Source: Alistipes sp.
GTDB lineage: Bacteria; Bacteroidota; Bacteroidia; Bacteroidales; Rikenellaceae
Length of the DNA: 10,536 nucleotides
Direction of reading: 5' to 3'
Assembly (NCBI GenBank): GCA_017391435.1
Contig: JAFOYS010000377.1
Coordinates: 1-10,536 of the forward strand
Below the pieces are notes generated by a model. The model saw nothing but the letters and a program-made list of their open reading frames with translations. It had not been told where the DNA came from and did not search any database. Numbering within the stretch: position 1 is the stretch's first letter; every line of letters begins with the position of its first letter. The translations under genes were made by a program, and so were the position numbers. Shown one piece after another: positions 1-6,084 of this stretch.

Positions 1-423
1 CGTAAGGGTGTAGCAGAGGAGAAGGGCCTTTTTACAAAGAGTGTTGATACTGTATACTACGACATTGTGCTTACTGTTCGCGGTACTGTTCGCGCAGGAT
101 ATGACCTGTCAAAGATGAGCGAGGGTGATATTACTATCAGTGGTGACACTATTAATATCAAGCTCCCACAGCCAGAGGTGCTGGATGTTATCAGCAACCC
201 ATCAGACTACAAGATCTTTGAGGAGCAGGGCGAGTGGAGCCACGAGGAGATTGTTGCTCTGCAGTCAGAGGGTAAGATTAAGACCCTTAACAACGCTCTG
301 CAGCACAATATCCTTGGTAAGGCTAACGAGCAGGGCAAGGAGCGTGTTGCTAACCTCTTTACCGCTATGGGCTTTAAGCAGGTAAATGTCACAACAACAG
401 CAGTGCCTACAACTGTAGAGTAG
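1..423 (+). CDS. DUF4230 domain protein, C-terminal part
   Basis: The reading frame is open from the first base, so this is the last 140 residues of a protein that begins outside the window; the GTG at 67 is an internal Val codon, not a start. The stretch around visible residues 28-60 (GTVRAGYDLSKM, then ITISGDTINIKLPQPEVLDV) matches my memory of the DUF4230 family: a beta-rich domain with a 'V-A-G-DLS' turn and a conserved 'I-LP-PE-LDV' strand. Family members are usually anchored by one N-terminal membrane helix, which would lie upstream of the window. The C-terminal 75 residues are mostly helical and charged, with a Thr/Val-rich tail. The molecular function of DUF4230 is unknown. The stop is 10 bases before pcp, so the two are probably co-transcribed. 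Family assignment is fairly sure; no function should be inferred. Confidence 0.8.
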   Translation, partial: RKGVAEEKGLFTKSVDTVYYDIVLTVRGTVRAGYDLSKMSEGDITISGDTINIKLPQPEVLDVISNPSDYKIFEEQGEWSHEEIVALQSEGKIKTLNNALQHNILGKANEQGKERVANLFTAMGFKQVNVTTTAVPTTVE

Positions 424-433
424 GTAGAGGCTA

Positions 434-1054
434 ATGAAGGTGGTTATTACGGGCTTTGAACCGTTTTTACACTATACTGAAAACTCGTCGTGGGAGGTTG
501 CTTCGCAAGTAGCCTCCTGCGGTGATGTTTGTGGTGTAGAGATTGTGAAGGAGATTCTTCCCGTAAGCTTTATGCGTGTAGGGGCGGTGTTGCGTAGTGT
601 CGTGGAGCGTCATAATCCGGAGCTGATTATTCTGCTGGGGCAGGCTGCAGGCATAGATTATATAAAGTTAGAGCGCATAGCTATCAATATGATGGATGCG
701 CGAGGGGCAGATAACGACGGCTATGCTCCAGATGAGCAGATTATAGATAGCTCTGCTCCGACAGCCTATATCACACCGCTAAAGATAAAAACGCTATGCC
801 AGGCAATTGCTCGCCGCGGCATTGAGGCAAAGGTCTCAAACTCTGCGGGACTCTATGTCTGCAACAGAGCCTACTTTGAGGCTCTTAGACTCTGCAACGA
901 GCGGGGTGGTACAAAGGCAATATTTGTCCATCTACCATACTACGAGGGGCAGCACTCTGTCAGTGCAGATCAGCCGACAATGAGCCTTGAGAAGATGAAA
1001 CTTGCGATTCAAACTATAATTGAAGAGATAAATGACAAAGACAGAACAATTTAA
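434..1054 (+). CDS. pcp: Pyroglutamyl peptidase I (peptidase C15)
   Basis: Cytosolic cysteine peptidase that removes an N-terminal pyroglutamate (5-oxoproline) from peptides. The 206-residue length fits the family (about 200-215). The N terminus MKVVITGFEPF is the family signature. The catalytic triad is visible: Glu80 in LERIAIN, Cys143 in VSNSAGLYVCN, and His166 in FVHLPY, at the spacing of characterised bacterial enzymes (Glu81, Cys144, His168). The ATG at 434 is chosen because the family motif starts there. There is no signal peptide. The stop lies 23 bases inside the following channel gene, so the two are probably translationally coupled. The final residues (DKDRTI) are specified by the overlap. 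Nothing suggests loss of activity. Confidence 0.96.
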   Translation: MKVVITGFEPFLHYTENSSWEVASQVASCGDVCGVEIVKEILPVSFMRVGAVLRSVVERHNPELIILLGQAAGIDYIKLERIAINMMDARGADNDGYAPDEQIIDSSAPTAYITPLKIKTLCQAIARRGIEAKVSNSAGLYVCNRAYFEALRLCNERGGTKAIFVHLPYYEGQHSVSADQPTMSLEKMKLAIQTIIEEINDKDRTI

Positions 1055-2726
1055 GAAACAACTTGCGCGAATCTTTGACAGTGATTTGCGTACAAAGCAG
1101 TGGGAGAACTATCCTGACTATGTGATTATCGGACTGATTATTATCAGCACACTATCGGTGTTCCTCTCTACATTTGATCTGCCAGAGGGGTGGCAGAAGG
1201 TGCTCAATGTTGTTGATATTGTGACAGTGATAGTGTTCACTATTGAGGTGTCACTGCGTATTTGGGCAGCAGATGAGATTGATGCTAAGTATAGCGGATT
1301 TTGGGGTAGAGTGAAGTACTGCTTTACATTCTACGGACTTATTGATGTACTCTCTACCTACTCATTCTACGCATCATTTTTCATTCCACTGCCATATGCG
1401 ATGCTTAAGGTGCTTCGTGTGGCGCGACTGCTGCGTGTGTTCCGCTATATGCGCTCGTTTAGACTTCTGCAGCAGGCTATAAGCTCGAAGTCAAAGGAGA
1501 TGTTTATCTCGCTGCAGTTCCTTGTAATTATTACGCTGATACTCTCGTTTGTGCTCTTTTTCTATGAGCATACAGCGCAGCCAGATGTTTATGACAACGG
1601 TTTTCGCTCTGTAGTCTGGGCATTTGCACAGTATATCGGTGACCCAGGTGGCTTTGCAGATACTCCGCCAGTAACGCTTATAGGCCGAATCATAGCCTGT
1701 GTAATCGGTATCCTCGGTATCGCTCTTTTTGCTGTTCCTGCCGGACTTATCGGTGCGGGATTCTCTGAGGCTATGGCGGAGGAGCTACATAGAGATGTTG
1801 TAGAGAAGAATGTCGCAAAACTACGACTCGCCTTTGAGCGTAAGGTTGACCGAATCACAAAATTTCAGGTTGTTCCGCCATATATCTCACTCTGCGACAT
1901 CCAGGCACGATTGGGAATGAAGGTAGATGATATCTTTGATGCCGTTGAGGATTGTAAAGAGTTTAGACTTATAAACCTTGCTATTACGCAGCCTGTTGAT
2001 GAGCGCCCGCAGGATAGATTGGCCGTTGAGTCGTGCTATATCAACCGACCTTATGGTTGCTGTATAGACCGAGGCTCAAAGATTACAATTGTCGCACCAA
2101 CAAGCTTTGTTGACCCTTGCACCGGCAGCTTTGCATACTATCTTGCCCTTATTGGTGGGTTTAACTATATCAGCCGTGAGATTGGCCAGACACGCCCATA
2201 CCGTTCATACTTTATATTTAAAGATAGAGATAACCAAGAACAGAATCTGCCACTATTTATGGAAGACCTTGAACGACTAACATCTCGCGAGGGTAGTTGG
2301 ACAGTAACCTCACTTGCGGCAAGTGGCTCTTTGTCTCCATCATATCCAACAATCTTCCACTTTAGCGCAGGTGGCGCTGCTGGCGATGAGAGCTTTGAGG
2401 GAGAAGATCTTGTTGTTAAGGATATGGCTGCATATCGCGCCTTCTATGAGGATGCAGCTGCAACACTTAAGTCGCAGTTTGCTCTAGATTCAGACCACCA
2501 GCGCTACCACGGCGATAGTTCAAAGAATCTCTTTGTGCGTAGGTATACTCCTGGCTGCGGTGCAGAGAATAATATCGTTATGAGAGTTGCTTGGAGTGCC
2601 AGCCTCTGGGATTCACGCCGTATTGCTATCGCAAAGAGTATTGCAGATGCACTCAACCGCCACTTTGAGAGCGATGTTGAGAAAGAGTATGACCCAGATC
2701 TGAACACATATAAGATTGGCCTCTAA
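1032..2726 (+). CDS. Voltage-sensor-type ion channel (ion transport protein) with long C-terminal domain
   Basis: Inner-membrane cation channel of the six-helix superfamily, 564 residues. Probable segments: S1 29-47, S2 57-77, S3 97-115, S4 121-145, S5 157-178, pore loop 190-212, S6 216-246. S4 is strikingly regular: Lys126 and Arg129, 132, 135, 138, 141 and 144 fall at every third position, as in true voltage sensors. The pore loop does not carry the K+ filter TxGYGD; at the equivalent place it reads QYIGDPGGF (200-208). S6 has an AVPAG bend (234-238). About 310 residues follow S6, apparently cytosolic. I do not recognise a domain there; it contains several Cys residues and is neither an obvious TrkA-N nor a cyclic-nucleotide-binding domain. 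ATG 1032 is required because the next Met lies in S4. It overlaps the end of pcp and is followed by a terminator. Ion selectivity cannot be told from the sequence. Confidence 0.88.
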   Translation: MTKTEQFKKQLARIFDSDLRTKQWENYPDYVIIGLIIISTLSVFLSTFDLPEGWQKVLNVVDIVTVIVFTIEVSLRIWAADEIDAKYSGFWGRVKYCFTFYGLIDVLSTYSFYASFFIPLPYAMLKVLRVARLLRVFRYMRSFRLLQQAISSKSKEMFISLQFLVIITLILSFVLFFYEHTAQPDVYDNGFRSVVWAFAQYIGDPGGFADTPPVTLIGRIIACVIGILGIALFAVPAGLIGAGFSEAMAEELHRDVVEKNVAKLRLAFERKVDRITKFQVVPPYISLCDIQARLGMKVDDIFDAVEDCKEFRLINLAITQPVDERPQDRLAVESCYINRPYGCCIDRGSKITIVAPTSFVDPCTGSFAYYLALIGGFNYISREIGQTRPYRSYFIFKDRDNQEQNLPLFMEDLERLTSREGSWTVTSLAASGSLSPSYPTIFHFSAGGAAGDESFEGEDLVVKDMAAYRAFYEDAAATLKSQFALDSDHQRYHGDSSKNLFVRRYTPGCGAENNIVMRVAWSASLWDSRRIAIAKSIADALNRHFESDVEKEYDPDLNTYKIGL

Positions 2727-2748
2727 TCTGTCGTACAGTTCAAGACCC

Positions 2749-2777
2749 ATTCCCCTCTGCCGAGGGGAATTTTTTTT
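2749..2777 (+). terminator. Rho-independent terminator after the channel gene
   Basis: A perfect 9-base-pair stem (ATTCCCCTC at 2749-2757 with GAGGGGAAT at 2762-2770) with a 4-base TGCC loop runs straight into a tract of T (2770-2777). It lies 22 bases after the channel stop codon and should end the DUF4230-pcp-channel transcript. Confidence 0.92.
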
Positions 2778-2798
2778 GTGCTGATAAAACGGCACCCC

Positions 2799-2972
2799 AC
2801 CTCTCTCAGATGGAGGTAGCGGGTATGAATATGACAACGAAAATGAGGGATTGAATTTCTTTGCACGACCGAACCAAAAGTCCCCCTCACAGGAGGGGGA
2901 TTTAGGGGGTGGGTAACATATACTGCGGCTACCAGAATTGCAGTGCTTCGCACCGCCATCCTGGTGCGCCGC
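2799..2972. repeat. Cluster of GC-rich hairpins, probable dispersed intergenic repeat
   Basis: Three inverted repeats follow one another. ACCTC/GAGGT pair at 2799-2803 and 2813-2817. TCCCCCTC/GAGGGGGA pair at 2881-2888 and 2893-2900, followed by a G-run (TTTAGGGGGTGGG). A longer imperfect hairpin at 2925-2972 has GCGGC/GCCGC outside, ACCAG/CTGGT inside, and GTGC-TTC-GCAC near its tip. Runs like the second one are common as dispersed intergenic repeats in gut Bacteroidales; that is my recollection, since only one copy is present here. No transposase or clear target-site duplication is visible. Confidence 0.5.
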
Positions 2973-2982
2973 TGACATTTGC

Positions 2983-3109
2983 AGATAAGTTTAGTGACCA
3001 AGTGCTTTGCACTTAATCTTTTTGTGCTATACTTTCATTAGAACAAGTTCTATGTGCGTATAGCACAAAAAAACCTCTGCTTTTCAGCAGAGGTCACTAA
3101 ACTTAGTCT
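2983..3109. repeat. Nested inverted repeats beside the tRNA-Gln terminator
   Basis: The outer arms are TAAGTTTAGTGACC (2986-2999) and its exact complement GGTCACTAAACTTA (3092-3105). They extend by three more pairs (2983-2985 with 3107-3109) past a one-base bulge at 3106. Inside are: a 6-bp hairpin (AAGTGC/GCACTT, 3000-3005 and 3009-3014); a perfect 14-bp arm pair (TTTTTGTGCTATAC at 3019-3032 with its complement at 3058-3071); at the centre of that, TAGAAC-AA-GTTCTA (3039-3052); and the tRNA terminator hairpin (3073-3094), which shares three bases with the right outer arm. No protein is encoded. Confidence 0.75.
3067..3094 (-). terminator. Rho-independent terminator of the tRNA-Gln gene
   Basis: Read on the minus strand, ACCTCTGC (3094-3087) pairs perfectly with GCAGAGGT (3080-3073) around a 6-base loop, followed by seven T residues (3073-3067). 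It begins 19 bases after the end of the tRNA, so the tRNA appears to be a single-gene transcript. Confidence 0.9.
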
Positions 3110-3112
3110 GAG

Positions 3113-3183
3113 TTGGGCTACCAGGATTCGAACCTAGAATGACAGGACCAGAATCTGTAGTGTTACCATTACACCATAGCCCA
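3113..3183 (-). tRNA. trnQ: tRNA-Gln (anticodon CTG)
   Basis: Minus-strand cloverleaf of 71 bases including the discriminator A at 3113. The acceptor stem TGGGCTA/TAGCCCA is fully paired (7 bp). The D arm is GTGT-AATGGTA-ACAC. The anticodon arm is ACAGA-TTCTGGT-CCTGT, with anticodon CTG at plus positions 3149-3151, which reads the Gln codon CAG. The T arm is CTAGG-TTCGAAT-CCTGG with one T-G wobble. The CCA end is not encoded (the next bases are CT). The top pair of the anticodon stem next to the loop is an A-C mismatch, which is unusual but tolerated at that position. It has its own promoter and terminator. Confidence 0.95.
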
Positions 3184-3193
3184 ATTGCGAGTG

Positions 3194-3224
3194 CAAAAGT
3201 ACAACATTTTTTTTCTTTTGCAAA
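3194..3224 (-). promoter_or_regulatory. Bacteroidota-type promoter of tRNA-Gln
   Basis: On the minus strand, TTTG (3224-3221), a 19-base spacer, and TACTTTTG (3201-3194), an exact match to TAnnTTTG. Initiation about 5-7 bases on places the 5' end almost at the mature tRNA start (3183). Confidence 0.85.
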
Positions 3225-3252
3225 GCTTTTTCAAAAAAAAGTGCTATTTTTG
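3216..3252 (+). promoter_or_regulatory. Possible promoter of the nucleoside transporter
   Basis: TATTTTTG at 3245-3252 matches the Bacteroidota -7 box TAnnTTTG and would give a leader of about 36 bases. The nearest TTTTG (3216-3220) is 24 bases upstream, longer than the usual 19-21, so the -33 box is poor. An alternative pair (TTTG 3249-3252 and TAATTTTA 3274-3281) has good spacing but would start transcription almost at the start codon. Confidence 0.4.
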
Positions 3253-3293
3253 TTAAAAATTTTTGTCAGACAATAATTTTAAAGCGATAAATT

Positions 3294-4553
3294 ATGAATA
3301 TTAAACTTCGTTTGACGGCTATGAACTTCCTGCAGTTCGCCGTTTGGGGATCGTACCTTACTTCTATGGGTACCTATCTTTTTGGTATAGGACTTGCCGA
3401 GAATATCGGTATCTTCTACGCTATGCAGGGCATTGTGTCTCTATTTATGCCGGCTCTGATAGGTATTGTTGCTGATCGTTGGGTTCAGGCACAGAGGCTG
3501 CTTGGTATCTGTCATCTGTTGGCTGCTCTGTTTATGGCTGCTACGGGATACTACGCTCTTACAACTGCTCAGGTAGAGTTCAGTACACTCTTTACACTCT
3601 ACTCGCTTAGTGTAGCGTTCTATATGCCTACGCTGGGTCTTAGTAATTCGGTGGCATATACAGGTCTTGGCAGTGCAGGGTTGGATACTGTAAAGCACTT
3701 CCCGCCAATTCGTATCTGGGGTACTATAGGTTTTATCTGCGCTATGTGGTGCTGCGACCTCTCTGGCTTCCAGAGTACCGCTTGGCAGTTTGTTCAGAGT
3801 GCTATTGTTGGCCTCGTGCTGGGTCTGTATGCCTTTACTATGCCACAGTGCCCTACAAACAAGTCGCAGAGCAAGAAGTCGCTTGTTGAGGCTCTGGGTC
3901 TTAATGCCTTTGCACTCTTTAAGCAGAAGAAGATGGCGCTCTTCTTTATCTTCTCAATTCTTCTCGGTGTGTCGCTGCAGATTACAAATGGCTTTGCAAA
4001 TCCATTTATCTCTGACTTTGGACAGGTAGCAGAGTATGCAAATACCTTCGGTGTGCAGCACGCAAATATCCTTATCTCGCTCTCTCAGGTCTCTGAGACA
4101 CTCTGCATTCTGCTCATTCCTTTCTGCCTCAAGCGCTTTGGTATAAAGAAGGTTATGCTGATGGCTATGTTTGCGTGGGTGCTCCGCTTTGGACTCTTCG
4201 GCCTTGGTAATCCAGGTGCGGGTGTGTGGATGTTCCTGCTCTCTATGATTGTTTATGGTGTGGCGTTTGACTTCTTTAATGTCTCAGGCTCGCTATTTGT
4301 TGATAAGGAGACAGACGAGTCACTCCGCTCATCGGCTCAGGGACTCTTTATTATGATGACAAACGGTATTGGCGCAACTATAGGTACGCTGGGTGCACAG
4401 CAGGTTATAAACCACTTTGTTGGCGAGAGTGCGGGTGTTGCTCGTATGGAGGGCTGGTCACACTCTTGGCTTATCTTTGCTGCCTATGCTCTTGTTGTGG
4501 CACTGCTCTTTGCTGTTGTCTTTAAGTACAAGCACGAACCAGAGAAGGTGTAG
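3294..4553 (+). CDS. nupG: Nucleoside:H+ symporter-type MFS transporter (NupG/XapB family)
   Basis: Inner-membrane transporter of the major facilitator superfamily that probably imports nucleosides with protons for salvage. At 419 residues it is the same size as E. coli NupG (418), with about twelve hydrophobic segments and no signal peptide. Family marks: MNFLQFAVWGSYL in helix 1 (10-22), ADRWVQAQRLL in the loop after helix 2 (60-70), FPPIRIWGTIGFI (136-148), DFFNVSGSLFVDKE (326-339) and SSAQGLFIMMTNGIG (346-360). The central basic loop (about 186-215) separates the two six-helix halves. The start is chosen from the position of helix 1. It is transcribed alone, between the tRNA-Gln gene and converging metK. 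The nucleoside family is well supported, but the exact substrate is not visible. Confidence 0.9.
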   Translation: MNIKLRLTAMNFLQFAVWGSYLTSMGTYLFGIGLAENIGIFYAMQGIVSLFMPALIGIVADRWVQAQRLLGICHLLAALFMAATGYYALTTAQVEFSTLFTLYSLSVAFYMPTLGLSNSVAYTGLGSAGLDTVKHFPPIRIWGTIGFICAMWCCDLSGFQSTAWQFVQSAIVGLVLGLYAFTMPQCPTNKSQSKKSLVEALGLNAFALFKQKKMALFFIFSILLGVSLQITNGFANPFISDFGQVAEYANTFGVQHANILISLSQVSETLCILLIPFCLKRFGIKKVMLMAMFAWVLRFGLFGLGNPGAGVWMFLLSMIVYGVAFDFFNVSGSLFVDKETDESLRSSAQGLFIMMTNGIGATIGTLGAQQVINHFVGESAGVARMEGWSHSWLIFAAYALVVALLFAVVFKYKHEPEKV

Positions 4554-4572
4554 TGTGCTACACTATAATATA

Positions 4573-4604
4573 ATAAGAGCCGCATCATTTGACGCGGCTC
4601 TTAT
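4573..4604. terminator. Shared hairpin terminator between the convergent transporter gene and metK
   Basis: A perfect 11-bp stem (ATAAGAGCCGC 4573-4583 with GCGGCTCTTAT 4594-4604) and a 10-base loop, 19 bases after the transporter stop and 15 bases after the metK stop. A short T run follows on the plus side (CTGTTTTG) and a T/A-rich run on the minus side, so it can serve both directions. Confidence 0.82.
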
Positions 4605-4619
4605 CTGTTTTGTGCCAAA

Positions 4620-5867
4620 CTACAGACCGAACTCAGCCTTGATAGTATCTACAGCGTCAAGCTTCTCCCAACCGAAGAACTCAACCTCACGAGTAACCTC
4701 TACGCCGTTCTCAATAAAGACAACAGGCTTTGTGTAAGGGCGGTTACCGAAGTGACCATATGAGGCTGTAGCCTCAAAGATTGGGTTCTTAAGACCATAG
4801 CGACGAACGATGCTTGCTGGGCGAAGGTCAAAGAGCTTTGCAATGCGCGAAGCAATCTCTCCCTCGGTGATGTTGAGATGGTTAGTGCCATATGTGTCAA
4901 CATATACAGAGAGTGGCTCGGCAATACCAATTGCGTAGCTGAGCTGAACGAGTACCTCATCTGCAACACCCGCAGCAACCATATTCTTTGCAATATGGCG
5001 AGCAGCATAGGCAGCACTGCGGTCAACCTTTGACGAGTCCTTACCAGAGAATGCTCCACCACCGTGAGCACCACGACCTCCGTATGTGTCAACAATAATC
5101 TTACGACCTGTAAGACCTGTATCTCCGTGAGGGCCACCGATAACAAACTTGCCGGTAGGGTTTACGTGGAGGATATAGTCCTCGCCGATAAGTGTAGCCA
5201 ACTCATCGTGTGCGCGCTCAAGGCGAGCCTTAACTCTTGGAATAAGAATTGTACGCACATCCTCCTTAATCTGAGGCGCATCAACATCCTCGTCGTGCTG
5301 TGTAGAGACAACAATAGTATGCACACGCTGTGGGTGGCGGTTGTCATCATACTCAATAGTTACCTGACTCTTTGCGTCTGGACGAAGGTATGTCATAACC
5401 TTACCCTCGCGGCGGATATCCGCAAGCTCCTTAAGAATTACGTGCGACAGAATAAGTGTTGCCGGCATAAGCTCACGGCTCTCGCGAGTAGCATAGCCGA
5501 ACATAATGCCCTGATCACCAGCGCCCTGCTCCTCCTCTGTTGAGCGAACAACGCCCTGGTTGATATCTGAGCTCTGCTCGTGAATTGCAGATAGAATACC
5601 GCAAGAGGCAGCGTCAAACTGGTACTCGCTACGGTTGTAACCAATGCGGTTGATAACTCGGCGAGCGGTCTGCTGAATGTCAACATAAGCCTCTGAGCGC
5701 ACCTCGCCAGCTACTACAACAAGACCTGTAGTACAAAGTGTCTCGCAGGCAACCTTTGACTCAGGGTCACGACGCAAAAACTCGTCAAGAATGGCGTCTG
5801 AAATCTGATCTGAAACCTTGTCTGGATGTCCCTCGGACACAGACTCTGATGTAAACAAAAATCCCAT
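4620..5867 (-). CDS. metK: S-adenosylmethionine synthetase
   Basis: Makes S-adenosylmethionine, the main methyl donor, from methionine and ATP in the cytosol. The 415 residues carry all the signature motifs: the ATP/methionine-binding [16 protein letters not shown] (13-28), [12 protein letters not shown] (115-126), [13 protein letters not shown] (244-256) and the glycine-rich GGGAFSGKD (269-277). His14 and Asp16 of the first motif are the usual catalytic and metal-binding positions. It is somewhat longer than E. coli MetK (384) and shows no break. ATG 5867 gives the family's typical N terminus ([13 protein letters not shown]). It appears monocistronic: a promoter and a SAM-II riboswitch lie upstream (5928-6021) and a shared terminator downstream. 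SAM-dependent RsmA is encoded about 2.8 kb away, but its operon is divergent. Confidence 0.98.
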   Translation of the reverse strand: MGFLFTSESVSEGHPDKVSDQISDAILDEFLRRDPESKVACETLCTTGLVVVAGEVRSEAYVDIQQTARRVINRIGYNRSEYQFDAASCGILSAIHEQSSDINQGVVRSTEEEQGAGDQGIMFGYATRESRELMPATLILSHVILKELADIRREGKVMTYLRPDAKSQVTIEYDDNRHPQRVHTIVVSTQHDEDVDAPQIKEDVRTILIPRVKARLERAHDELATLIGEDYILHVNPTGKFVIGGPHGDTGLTGRKIIVDTYGGRGAHGGGAFSGKDSSKVDRSAAYAARHIAKNMVAAGVADEVLVQLSYAIGIAEPLSVYVDTYGTNHLNITEGEIASRIAKLFDLRPASIVRRYGLKNPIFEATASYGHFGNRPYTKPVVFIENGVEVTREVEFFGWEKLDAVDTIKAEFGL

Positions 5868-5927
5868 AGTGTTTATTCCTTTTAATTATAACAAAAAAAC
5901 ACGGGGAGGCGACTGTAAATAAAGAAT

Positions 5928-5984
5928 TGCTGGTTTAGCGATTTTTTATTGTGGTTGCAAGCAGTCCAAATCCCTCCACATTTG
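5928..5984 (-). ncRNA. SAM-II (metA-type) riboswitch in the metK leader
   Basis: Read on the minus strand, the leader contains the conserved pieces of the SAM-II pseudoknot in order. They are: P1 5' strand TGTGG (5980-5976); loop with GATTTGG (5972-5966) and CTTGCAA (5961-5955); P1 3' strand CCACA (5954-5950); an A-rich stretch (AATAAAAAA); and CGCTAAACC (5940-5932). P1 pairs perfectly. UGG at the end of GATTTGG can pair with CCA after GCTAAA, giving the pseudoknot. AUUUG, CUUGCA-CCAC and UCGCUAAA are the positions I recall as invariant in alphaproteobacterial examples. The aptamer starts within a few bases of the predicted transcript start and ends about 60 bases before the metK start codon. 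SAM binding should lower MetK production. The family is known in Bacteroidota and fits metK as a target. Confirmation needs an Rfam RF00521 covariance search. Confidence 0.82.
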
Positions 5985-5989
5985 CGGCG

Positions 5990-6021
5990 CAAAGATAGTG
6001 ATAAATGTTGAGAGTGCCAAA
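5990..6021 (-). promoter_or_regulatory. Bacteroidota-type promoter of metK
   Basis: On the minus strand, TTTG (6021-6018), a 20-base spacer, and TATCTTTG (5997-5990), an exact TAnnTTTG. Initiation near 5984 gives a leader of about 117 bases that begins with the riboswitch. Confidence 0.88.
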
Positions 6022-6022
6022 T

Positions 6023-6053
6023 TTTGCGGTTTGTAAAATCTTTATTAACTTTA
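6023..6053 (+). promoter_or_regulatory. Bacteroidota-type promoter of the S8 protease operon
   Basis: TTTG (6023-6026), a 19-base spacer, and TAACTTTA (6046-6053), one base off TAnnTTTG. Initiation near 6059 gives a leader of about 25 bases. Its -33 box lies two bases from that of the divergent metK promoter. Confidence 0.72.
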
Positions 6054-6084
6054 CGGCGGAATATTGACTAAAAATTAGATACTT

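Larger units (their letters stand above)
2727..3293. other. 567-base intergenic region without protein genes
   Basis: This stretch holds, in order: the operon terminator (2749-2777), a series of GC-rich hairpins (2799-2817, 2881-2900, 2925-2972), nested inverted repeats (2983-3109), the tRNA-Gln gene with its terminator and promoter on the minus strand (3067-3224), and the AT-rich upstream region of the transporter gene. Two minus-strand open frames of 92 and 121 codons cross the hairpins, but their Pro/Ser-rich translations are what the hairpin sequence gives in any frame. I do not accept them as genes. Confidence 0.85.

Noticed and set aside
2613..3001. Two minus-strand open frames of 121 and 92 codons
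   Set aside because: They run across the hairpin repeats and the channel gene end. The Pro/Ser-rich translations come from the palindromic sequence, and neither has a convincing start region or family resemblance.
3019..3071. Bidirectional terminator
   Set aside because: The stem is strong, but T lies before and A after it on both strands, the opposite of an intrinsic terminator. It is recorded as an inverted repeat instead.
4700..5146. 148-codon minus-strand frame inside metK
   Set aside because: Shifted-frame shadow of metK, which is complete and has all its motifs.
5064..5543. 159-codon plus-strand frame opposite metK
   Set aside because: Antisense shadow of metK with no recognisable domain or regulatory signals.
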